From Thereva unica (lineage: Eukaryota; Arthropoda; Insecta; Diptera; Therevidae), in assembly GCA_949987705.1 (NCBI GenBank), contig OX465283.1, positions 77,509,720 to 77,573,719 of the forward strand: a stretch of DNA of 64,000 bases, in the 5' to 3' direction. Every line of letters starts with the position of its first letter. Position 1 is the stretch's first letter. Positions 24,603-33,899 of the stretch are shown here, in pieces. A program made the position numbers and the translations under genes. The notes under the pieces were generated by a model, which saw only the letters and a list, made by a program, of their open reading frames with translations, had not been told where the DNA came from and searched no databases.

Positions 24603-24916
24603 CGTTAGGGGGTCATGGAAAAAGCTTAAACCCAGATTGGTGACCTCCCACCACTTGCAGGTTCTTGGAAAACCCGGAAAGTTTTTTGATGCATTTTTCT
24701 CGGAATTAATTCACTTTAAAGAAAAAGTTTTTAAACAAAAAATGTAGAGGTGAAAAAAAAACACATTTTTTTAAACTTTTTGCATTTTAAGTCGTACGAA
24801 ATTACGACATTAGTTATAGACGGGAATGTCCTCTACATTTTTTGTTAATAAACTGCACCCTGCAAGTGGTGGGAGGTCACAAATCTGGGTTTAAGCTTTT
24901 TTCATGACCCCTAACG
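24603..24916. mobile_element. 314-bp MITE with ~65-bp TIRs
   Basis: The left arm starts 'cgttagggggtcatg' and continues through 'aagcttaaacccagatt' to 'cctcccaccacttgcagg'. The right arm is its inverted copy ending 'catgacccctaacg'. AT dinucleotides flank both ends. The short core carries no ORF. Confidence 0.75.
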
Positions 24917-25074
24917 ATGTATGAAATAATTATTAGATAAAAAAAAAACTTTTTAATATAGCACGTTTTTATAACGAACTAAAAAGAAAAATAAAATAAT
25001 TTCTCCTAGCCCCATACAGATTTAGAACCTCAAACATATTCCTAACCCCATACAGATAGTCCTGAAAATTTGTG

Positions 25075-25281
25075 ATTGTGGATTTGTAATAGTTATGAAA
25101 ATACTTGTAAGATTTTAAACGAAAAAACGTGGGGCACATACATGATTGATGCGAATGACCTCTCAACCCTGCTACTGTAGAGTAGAGGAGTGTAGAATCC
25201 TACTATGGTCTATAGCATGCGCCCCACGTTTTTTCGTTTAAAATCTTACAAGTATTTTCATAACTATTACAAATCCACAAT
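25075..25281. repeat. Perfect 61-bp inverted repeat (hairpin)
   Basis: Bases 25,075-25,135 and 25,221-25,281 appear to be exact reverse complements, with an 85-bp loop. Each arm starts or ends with 'attgtggatttgtaatag' and ends at 'acgtggggc' on the stem-loop side. It borders the left end of the satellite array. Confidence 0.9.
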
Positions 25282-25398
25282 AGGGGCTGAAATAGGATTT
25301 ACCCAAACCGCTATAGGTAGGGCTTAAATTTTGACAGTGCATCCCTTTAATGACGTGGACATCCACTAAGAAGCGATTTTTCGAAATTCATCCCCTAA
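25282..25398 (-). repeat. ~117-bp satellite, left-array unit split by Harbinger insertion
   Basis: It contains the satellite's 'tttgacagtgcatccct', 'aatgacgtggacatccac' and 'gcgatttttcgaaattcat' blocks. It is cut at 'cccctaa', where the Harbinger-type element begins. The array resumes at 26,790. Confidence 0.85.
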
Positions 25399-25747
25399 AG
25401 CTATGGTTTCCTACGAAGCGGCACCGTCGTGTATCGGCCGTATTATTACGGTGAATGACGTCACAAAAAATTGTTCTGTGGAATATCGCGGTAGTGGTTT
25501 CTAAGATAGCGTTACTGCAGATCATCACGTAAGATAGCGTTGCCGTCACATTTGTAGCGGTAGCGCTTTACGGTGTAGAACTGTTTGTCAACGTTTTTGT
25601 AGTTTAGCGGTGGAGACGTGTTTAATTTTCGTACACGTTTAGAAATAAAAAAAGGGTTTTTTTTTATTTTGCACAATGTTTTGCATACAATTATATTTTC
25701 TATAATTTATTGATATTTACAGTGCAACAACATGTTCGAAAAATCAG

Positions 25748-26270
25748 GGGCCGGTTCGTGTATGTCGAAAACGAAAATTTTTTTTCGTCTCGAGTTCGCG
25801 TAGGTCGAAAAATTGAAAATTTTCGCCTGAAGCCGACGAAAGGCACTCGAAAGGTCGTGGGCTATCGAGTTTTTGCCTTATTATGATTAATAATTTTCAA
25901 ATAATAAATAGTTGTATATTTTTACAGCAGTTGTTGTAACATTTTCCGTGTTTCAATATTGTGGTTTCTATCTGGGACACGAAAAAATTTCTTTCGACCT
26001 ATACTCCAGTCAAAATACGGGGGGGGGTTGTACTTAAAGTTGCGAATTTAGGGGTGTTCCGCCCATTTCCGAACCAAATGACCCCGATTTTCGTGTTCAG
26101 CGACCCAAAAAACCTATACTAGAGCAAATCTGGTATTCGCAACTTTAAGTACAACCAAACCCGTATTTTGACTGGAGTACTATGCGAACGCTAAAATTTT
26201 CTCGACAACATTTTTCGACTTCAATTTCTTTTCGTTCGATTGTCGTCGTTCGCCATACACGAACCGGCCC
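25748..26270. mobile_element. Nested MITE inside the Harbinger-type element
   Basis: The ends 'gggccggttcgtgtatg' and 'catacacgaaccggccc' are inverted copies and are flanked by CAG on both sides (25,745-25,747 and 26,271-26,273). The interior has 'gtcgaaaa'-type inverted motifs but no ORF. It interrupts the transposase frame. Confidence 0.78.
26004..26177. mobile_element. 174-bp Tc1/mariner-type MITE nested at third level
   Basis: The ends 'ctccagtcaaaatacgg' and 'ccgtattttgactggag' lead into ~44-bp inverted arms ('ttgtacttaaagttgcgaat'). TA flanks both sides. The core 'ttttcgtgttcagcgaccc' resembles part of the MITE at 18,221-18,877. Confidence 0.85.
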
Positions 26271-26586
26271 CAGGCTTTGCAATGGTCAAGTGAACAAAGA
26301 GACACAATTTGTGCTCTGGTGACAATGGATTCTGCACTCTATTTGATGGCCTTTTGGTAATATCGTCCTTTATATAACTTAACACATAATCGAACAACGC
26401 AGGAGTCAGGCAAAAGTATTCCCTGAATTTATTCTCATTATTATGCAGATGACGAAACACTAAAATATTATAGGCACCTTCTTCTGTTCGACTTTTAAAT
26501 AATTTGGATTCGCTGTCTCCTTGAAACTCTTCTTCAGATTCTTCATCTTCTAAGAAAATTAGTACTGCGACCTCAAGATCATCCAT
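26271..26586 (-). pseudogene. PIF/Harbinger transposase N-terminal fragment
   Basis: From an ATG at 26,586 the frame reads an acidic start (MDDLEVAVLIFLEDEESEEE). It then has FRHLHNNENKFREYFCLTPA, LFDYVLSYIKDDITKR and LSPEHKLCLFVHL. The 'F..yF.m....FdyvL..I...I.k' and 'lspe.kL...l..L' blocks are the N-terminal part of Harbinger (HARBI1-like) transposases. The frame is cut at 26,271 by the nested MITE, and the DDE catalytic domain is absent. The assignment is by motif recognition. Confidence 0.7.
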
Positions 26587-26789
26587 TTTTACCGATTGAA
26601 TTATTCAAAATGACTGTGAAATCTAGCATTGGTTTTCTATGAAGCGGTACCGTCATGTAGCGGCCGTATTACTTTACAACTATTGTTGCCGTATTTGTCG
26701 ACGTATTTTTGTACACCGTTTTGCTTACGTCACTCACCGTAGTAATACGGCCGCTACATGACGGTGCCGCTTCGTAGGAAACCATAGCT

Positions 26790-27232
26790 TAAGGGGGTGA
26801 AATGGGGTTAACCCACACCGCTGAAGCTGAAGGGCTTTTGACGGTGCATCCCTATAATGACGTGGACATCCACTTAGGAGCGATTTTTTGAAATTTATCC
26901 CCTAAGGGGGTTAAATGGGGTTAACCCAAACCGCTGGAGCTGAAGGGCTTTAATTTTGACAGTGCATCTCTATAATGACGTGGACATTCACTAAGAAGCG
27001 ATTTTTCGAAATTCATCTCCTAACACAGTGAAATGGAGTTACCAAACTACTGGAGCTATAGGGCTGAAATTTGGACAGTGCATCGCTATAATGACGTGGA
27101 CATCCACTAAGAGGCGATTACTCGAAATTCATCCCGTAAGGGGGTGAAATGGGGTTAACCCACACCTCTGAAGCTGAAGGGCTGAAATTTTGACAGTGCA
27201 TCCCTATAATCACGTAGAAATGAATGACCCTA
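26790..27232 (-). repeat. ~117-bp satellite array, left-facing
   Basis: About four units. The 'cgtggac' block recurs near 26,861, 26,979 and 27,095 with a degenerate form near 27,213, giving 116-118-bp spacing. The units are reverse complements of those at 27,611-29,215. Confidence 0.9.
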
Positions 27233-27250
27233 AATTCACTTTATTTAATA

Positions 27251-29790
27251 CTAGCATAAAACCCGCGTGCCTTGCAACGCCTTTAAATAAAAACTGTTTA
27301 TTATGTGCAATGTTTTCCTTCAAAAAAAACAAACAAAAAAGTCAGCTGTTATTATCCCTAAAAGGATTTATTATAGTGCATTTTTTTAATAAATATGGTA
27401 AACAAATTGCTGCGTATATCACCTTTGCTCAACAAATCTGCAAGTTTTGAAGCAGAGATTGGCATGTTTATGTCATCAATAGAAGTGACATTTTAGGGTT
27501 TGACGAACGTTCGTTAAGTTTGTTCGCCTGTTTACGTGGGTGCAAGAAATTATGAAGCAATCACAAATGAATATTAAATAAAGTGAATTTCGAGTCATTA
27601 ATTTCTTTGTGATTATAGGGATGCACTGTCAAAATTTCAGCCCTTCAACTTCAGCGGTTTGGGTTAATCCCATTTCATCCCCATAGGGGATGAATTTCGA
27701 GTAATCGCCTCTTAGTGGATGTCCACGTCATTATAGCGATGCACTGTCCAAATTTCAGCCGTTTAGCTCCAGCGGTTTGGGTTAACCCAATTTAACCCCC
27801 TTAGGGAATGAATTTCGCAAAATCGCTTCTTAGAGGATGTCCACGTCATTAAGGGGATGCACTGTCAAAATTTCAGCCCTATAGCTCCAGCGGTTTGGGT
27901 AAACCCCATTTCACCCTTAGGGAATGAATTTCGAAAAATCGCTTTATAGTGGATGCCCACGTCATTATAGGGATGCACTGTCAAAATTTCAGCGCTATAA
28001 CTTTAGCGGTTTGGATAAACCGCATTTCAACCCCTTAGGGGATGAATTTCGAAAAATCGCTTAATAGTGGATGTCCACGCCATTATACGGATGCACTGTC
28101 AAAATTTCAGCCCTATAGCTTTAGCGGTTTGGAAAAACCCCATTTCACCCCTTACGGGATGAACTTCGAAAAATCGCTTTATAGTGGATGTCCACGCCAT
28201 TATGGGGATGAACTGTCAAAATTTCAGCGCTATAACTTTAGCGGTTTGGATAAACCGCATTTCAACCCCTTAGGGGATGAATTTCGAAAAATCGCTTTTC
28301 AATGGATGTCCACGTCATTATAAGGATGCACTGTCAAAATTTCAGCCCTATAACTCCAGCGGTTTGCGTAAACCCCATTGGACCCCCTTAGGGGATGAAT
28401 TTTGAAAAATCGCTTTATAGTGGATGTCTACGCCATTATAGGGATGCACTGTGAAAATTTCAGCCCTATAGCTTTAGTGGTTTGGATAACCCCATTTCAC
28501 CCCCTTAGGAGATAAATTTCGAAAAATCGTTTTTAGTAGATGTCCACATCATTAGAGGGATGCACTGTCAAAATTTCAGCCTTATAGCTCCAGCGGTTTT
28601 GAGTTGACCCCATTTCACCCCCTTAGGGGTTGAATTTCGAAAAATCGCTTTATAGTGGATGTCCACGCCGTTATAGGGATGCACTGTCAAAATTTCAGCC
28701 CTATAGCTTTAGCGGTTTGGATAAACCCCATTTCACCCTCTTAGGGGATGAATTTCGAAAAATCGCTTCTTAATGGATGTCCACATCATTATAGGGATGC
28801 ACTGTCAAAATTTCAGCCCTATAGCTCCAGCGGTTTGCGTAAACCCCATTTGACCCCCTTAGGAGATGAATTTTGAAAAATCGCTTTATAGTGGATGTCT
28901 ACGCCATTATAGGGATGCACTGTGAAAATTTCAGCCCTATAGCTTTAGCGGTTTGGATAACCCCATTTCACCCCCTTAGGGGTCAATTTCGAAAAATCGC
29001 TTTTTAGCGGATTTCCACGTCATTATAGGGATGCACTGTCAAAATTTCAGCCCTACAGCTTCAGCGGTTTGGCTAAACCCCATTTCACCCCCTTAGGGGA
29101 AGAATTTCGAAAAATCGCTTCTTAGTGGATGTCCACATCATTATAGGGATGCACTGTCAAAATTTCACCCCTTTAGCTCTAGCGGTTTAGGTTGTGCGTT
29201 GGCTGTCAGTCAGTTACTTTTTATACAATAGAAGAAAAAAAAGTAAAGAAAAAAAAATCCCCTTATAACTTATTGAACCCCATTTCACCCCCTTCAACCC
29301 TTTTTTTCTCCATAAAAAGTAGCCTATGTCCGTCTCCAAGGTATAAACTATGTCTGTAACAAATTTCATCAAAATCGGTCCAGTGGTTTAGGCGTGAAAG
29401 CGTAACAGACAGACAGACAGACAGACAGAGTTACTTTCGCATTTATAATATTAGTAAGGATTCATTTGTGATAGCTTCATAATTTCTTGCACCCACGTAA
29501 ATAGGCGAACAATCTTAACGAACGTTCGTCAAACCCTAAAATGTCACTTCTATTGATGACATAAACATGCCAATCTCTGCTTCAAAACTTGCAGATTTGT
29601 CGAGCAAAGGTGATATACGCAGCAATTTGTTTACCATATTTATTAAAAAAATGCACTATAATAAATCCTTTTAGGGATAATAACAGCTGACATTTTTGTT
29701 TGTTTTTTTTTTTTTGAAGGAAAACATTGCACATAATAAACAGTTTTTATTTAAAGGCGTTGCAAGGCACGCGGGTTTTATGCTAGTTTA
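27251..29790. mobile_element. ~2.5-kb composite element with ~325-bp inverted arms and satellite core
   Basis: The left arm (27,251-27,571) starts 'ctagcataaaacccgcgtgc'. The right arm (29,463-29,790) is its inverted copy, ending 'gcacgcgggttttatgctag'. Between them lie the right-facing satellite array and a tail with a GACA run and 'tttcgcatttataatattag', a terminal motif often seen in insect non-autonomous repeats. Both ends terminate in CTAG followed outward by T, which recalls Helitron 3' ends. No transposase is present. The class is uncertain. Confidence 0.65.
27611..29215 (+). repeat. ~117-bp satellite array, right-facing, ~13-14 units
   Basis: The unit contains 'gggatgcactgtcaaaattt', 'agcggtttgg', 'aaccccatttcaccccctta' and 'gaatttcgaaaaatcgctt', then 'ggatgtccacgtcatta'. 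The 'ccac' anchor recurs at 27,723, 27,841, 27,957, 28,075, 28,192 and 28,310, spacing 116-118 bp. Units differ by a few per cent to about 15 per cent. Neighbouring units alternate between 'cgtcatta' and 'cgccatta' and between 'ttagcgg' and 'ccagcgg', suggesting a higher-order pattern. Confidence 0.95.
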
Positions 29791-30569
29791 TAATATATGC
29801 TTTTTATACAGTAAGCAACTAATTATATGGATGCAAAAGATATCATTATTGACAACAGGCTATTAGTTCTTCACTTTACTTTCCATTCTATTGAACTATT
29901 ATAAAACAAATTTAACATCAATTTAGTCAATTGTCAAAAAATTTAGCCTCCTCGCCAAAAGACGAAATACTGTATTATCGACACTAAATTTTAGTCACTG
30001 AATTCACAGAGGCCCTTAATATAATTTAGGGAGAGGGTTCCAAAGTTGTACTGCGAAGATAAAGAAAGAACCTTATTATTTCTGAAGAATTGCGAAAACT
30101 GCACAAAACGGCTTGCGCTCCTGTAGGATATCGTGAAGCATCCAATACTCACGACAGTTATATGGAAGAATATTGATAGGCCGAAAAGCGGGGGACTGGT
30201 AGGAGAAGGGCACTTGGGAATGGGTGTGATTAAAATATGACTCCAAGTGGAGGAAAACTTTGATACCGTAAGGCAGGAGAACTATCATAACCATTAAAAT
30301 TCACTCAAGTGCTTTTGATGTTTATTTATTTAAAAATTAATTAATTACACTTGAAATTATAAAATTGCAATATATTACAATTGACACACTTTTATAGGTA
30401 ATTCTTGTTTGATTAGTGCGAACGTGCGAATTCATCAGAGAACCGTATGCAAGTGGTTTTTGGTGGAGATGCCGGAAATTGTCTAGATCACTGATCGAGC
30501 GATCGAGGGAGGGTTCGGACTGATCGTTTTGATCGTGCCGAAAGTTGTTGCCTGACATTGCATCTTCTT
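29791..30569. other. Intronic stretch, nothing recognised
   Basis: AT-rich. No coding homology or bounded repeat seen before the LINE 3' end at about 30,570. Confidence 0.4.
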
Positions 30570-32418
30570 CTTCTTAAACTCCTTTAATCCCTCATGGGAC
30601 ATAGGGCGGAAACAGTTGCCCTCCAGCGGACTCTGTTTTGCGCGACAGCTCTTAGCTCCGACCAGGATCTCCCAGTTGTTGCGGCTTCTTCTAGTAGGGT
30701 TCTCCTCCACGTTGTTCTAGGTCTTCCTACTCGACGGGAACCTTGCGGATTCCAGTCAAGGGCCTGTTTGGCTAGATTTTCGTTTTCGCGTCGCAAGGTG
30801 TGGCCAACCCAATTCCATTTCCTTCGCCTGATTTGGTCGTCTATCCTTTCTTGGCCGGCACGGCGCCATAGTTCTTCGTTTGAAATTCTATCTTGCCAGC
30901 GGATTTTTAGGATACGACGAAGGCATCTGTTGATGAAGACTTGTAGGCGCCCTGTGATGAATTGGGTGACTTTCCATGTTTCGCAACCATACAAAAGAAC
31001 TGCCTTAACGTTGGAGTTGAACAGCCGCAATTTGGTGTTAGTGGAGATCACCGTTGATCTCCATATGTGGGACAGGCATGCATATGCGCCTCGTGCTTTA
31101 TTTATTCTGGGACTTACGTCTTCTTCTGCCCCACCATTTTCGGTAATAATGCTACCGAGGTAGCAGAATTTATTTACCAGTTCCACGTCACGGTTATTCA
31201 GCGCTGTCCGTTCAATGGTGTTTGCATTTATCCGCATTTCTTTAGTTTTAGTTGGATTTAGCCTTAAGCCTGCTGGACTACTTTCTGTTGCCAAATTGTT
31301 TAACATATTTTTGAGGTCCTGGTGTCTGTGAGCCAGCAAACAGATATCATCGGCGTAGTCGAGATCCTTAAGGCGGTCTACCAAACCCCATTGTATGCCG
31401 CCTGTTCTATTATCTAGAGCGCCGACAAGGATGTCATTTATTACTATAAGAAATAGTAATGGTGAAAGTAGGCATCCTTGTTGTACTCCTGAGCTCACCT
31501 CAAAGCTGTCGGATAATTTTCCATTATGGAGAACTCTGCATTTGGAATTTTTATATAGGGCTTTTATCAATTCTATTATTTTATCAGGCAGTCCACGTCG
31601 CCGTAGTGCCTGCCAAATGAAGCTCCTATTAACCGAGTCGAACGCTTTCTCATAATCTACGAAAGCAAGGTAAATTCGGGATCGGAATTCAGTAGACTTT
31701 TGTTCGTAAGGTGGTGATACGATCAATATATGAGCGGCCCTTCCTGAATCCGGCCTGCTGCCTCCTAAGCGTTCGGTCTACTGCCTCACTTATCCTAGAT
31801 AGTAATATATGGGACAAAATTTTACCCACAATAGATAGTAAACAGATGCCTTTCCAGTTGTCACATATTGTTAGGTCCCCCTTTTTTGGTATTTTGACTA
31901 TGATACCTTCCGTCCAATCCTCCGGAAAGGTACAGGTGTTCCATGCTACTTCCAGGATTGGCTGAAGCGCATCTGCTATGAGGCTTGAATCGGCTTTCAA
32001 CAATTCTGGCGGGATGCCATCTTTTCCAGTTGCTTTACCATTGGCCATCGCATGAATTGCGGTTACTATTTTCATCTAGGATGGGGTGGTGATTATTATT
32101 GGCTGTGCATTGTTGTTGGGTTCCTGAGGTTTCTGTATAAGTGAACCATTCAGGGCGGCGAAGAAGAAATCTCTCCATCTTTGGAGTTGCTCCTCGTCGC
32201 TGCACAGCAGCCTTCCATCCGCACTCTTAACGGCATGCTTTTTAGCAGAGTGCTTTCCCGAGAGCTGTTTAGTGATTTGGTACAGCACCTTACTGTTGCC
32301 TGTGTTTGCCGCGTTTTCCGCTTTTTCTGCGAGCTCGTTTATCTGCTACCTTTTATCACGCCGGACACTTCTCTTAACCTCCCGATGTAATTGGGAGTAT
32401 TCCCGTTCTAGTTCCATG
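30570..32418 (-). mobile_element. RTE-like LINE, 5'-truncated, few lesions
   Basis: The minus strand carries the ORF2 part from the linker (MELEREYSQLHREVKRS) to the C-terminus, with a stop near 32,076 and a frameshift near 31,700. A '(AAGAAGAAG)'-like tail (plus strand 'ttcttcttctt' at 30,564-30,574) marks the 3' end. Its endonuclease half is missing, and a Gypsy fragment lies directly upstream. An older copy is at 1,095-1,765. Confidence 0.88.
30584..31726 (-). pseudogene. LINE reverse transcriptase, C-terminal two-thirds
   Basis: Some 380 codons are open. RT motif A is LAFVDYEKAFDSVNR, motif B is SGVQQGCLLSPLLF and motif C is LDYADDICLLAH. Then come the thumb (FCYLGSIITENGG), 'YGCETWKVTQ' and the tail 'RRRKWNWVGHTLRRENENLA' with 'WNPQGSRRVGRP'. 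The palm start (GKATGKDGIPPELLKADSS) lies in another frame at 31,689-32,075. All catalytic aspartates are kept, so it decayed recently, but it lacks the endonuclease. Confidence 0.9.
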
Positions 32419-32431
32419 AAACTTAGTAATT

Positions 32432-33899
32432 AAGTTTATGCGGTAACTACATACTCCCCTCCCCCAGCGTAGAGTTAACGGAATGTTACCGTTTTAGATG
32501 GTTTAGCTTCGTTGTCGCGGCCACAGCTGAAGTCTGCTTTTAGCCTGTCATTGGCTATTGACTTGCTTGTGCCGTTTAATTTGACAACGAAGTGTTTTCG
32601 TAATCGTTTGATTACTTCATATGGGCCCTCATATGGAGGTTTGAAAGGGTTTCAGCTCTGTCGACTCGTATGAAGACGTAGTCGGCGTTCTCCAGGGTTA
32701 CTGGCACGTAGAGATCATTTTGGACGGATTGCCGAGGATGTATTGCCTTAATGTTCTGCATATGAGAACGAAGGCGAGGGAGTAATTCTGATTCTTCGAT
32801 TGGGTTTTCATCAGTTATGATAGAAATGGAATTGGTAAGTCTCACATTCTGACCACATACGAGCTCGGTTGATGAGCATTGTCTTAATTGCCGTGAGTAT
32901 GCCTAACATGACAAAGGGCAAGTCTTCACTCCAATGAGTAGTGTTGTCCCTTGCCATAAAGGCTGCTTTTAGTTGCCTATAGAACCGTTCAACCATACCG
33001 TTCTCCTGCGGATAGTAGGCAGTTGGCCGTATTCGATAAGTGCCGAGTAATCTGAGTATTATTTGGAAGTTTGAAAGCTTCCAATGGAGATTTGATGCCG
33101 TGAAACTTTGGACTTTTGGCAACCTAGGCATGATCCAGATAAGTCATTACAGTCTTTATTGATCGATGGCCAGAAGTATTTCTTAGCAGACGAACTTAGA
33201 GGAGCCGTAGCGCGAATACCAGGGTGAGAGTGACTGTGTTTTGTGTTTGTGATGGTGTGAGAACTAATTTTGCCCGCGAGCCGTTGCTGGGGTGCTCTTG
33301 TAGAGACTTCAACTCTATGTCACCTCGTTGAGCCTGAGCTAATGTAGGCAGGTCGAAGGTAACCGAGGCAACGTTGTCGGTTGCTAGTGAGCGCGACAAG
33401 TAGTCTGCGACAACGTTTTGTTTACCTGACACATGTCTGATGTCTGTGGTAAACTGTGAGACTAGACCCAAATGCCTAGTCTGCCTAGAGGAGGTGTGAA
33501 GGGCGTGGGCCAGGGGTTTGTGGTTTGTATAGACCACGAAATTCCGTCCTTCAACGAAGTAACGGAAGTGTTTGGTCGCTGCATAGATTGCGAGAAGTTC
33601 GCGGTCGAATGCAGTATACTTCCGTTCTGTTGGTGACAGCTTTTTGGATTAAAAAGCTAGTGGTTGCCACCGGTGACCATTAAATTGTTCCAATACGACT
33701 CCGATTGCATAATCAGAGCCGTCAGTCGTTAGACTGTATTTTGCATCCTCGATAGGATGGTTCAGCAGAGTTGAGCACGTGAACGATTAAGAAAGTCTCT
33801 CAAATGTTCGTTTATCGGCACCAGCCAATTTTGGTATAAATCGGTGATAGAAATTCACCATTCCCAAAAACATCTGGATCGATTTGACAGATTTGACGC
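32432..33899 (-). mobile_element. Ty3/Gypsy pol fragment (RT end, RNase H, integrase, PPT)
   Basis: The minus strand encodes, left-going, 'FLGMVNFYHRFIPKLAG' (RT end), 'TAFDRELLAIYAATKHFRYF' then 'YTNHKPLAHAL' (RNase H), a 'GKQNVVADYLSRS' linker and an integrase-core segment with 'GTYRIRPTAYYPQENGMVER'. Several frames are broken. Near 32,455-32,465 a purine tract on the minus strand (GGGGGAGGGGAG) is followed by TGTAGTTACC, fitting a polypurine tract and LTR start, but only about 20-30 bp of LTR remain. Gag, protease and most of RT are missing. Confidence 0.85.

Larger units (their letters stand above)
25399..26789 (-). mobile_element. Harbinger-type element with TAA target duplication
   Basis: Terminal inverted repeats 'agctatggtttcctacgaag' and its complement, extending over 'cggcaccgtc' and 'cggccgtatta', bound a 1,391-bp segment. 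The target TAA of the satellite 'ccctaaggggg' is present on both sides (25,396-25,398 and 26,790-26,792). A transposase N-terminal remnant lies inside on the minus strand. The right 160 bp hold an extra inverted end copy (about 26,629-26,690), so the right side may be a smaller MITE derivative. Two other MITEs are nested inside. Confidence 0.82.

Noticed and set aside
28042..28323. 93-codon open frame across satellite units
   Set aside because: It follows the repeat unit and has no independent coding signal.
27611..29215. Regularly spaced repeats that could suggest a CRISPR array
   Set aside because: Units are contiguous ~117-bp satellite copies without unique spacers, in a eukaryotic genome.
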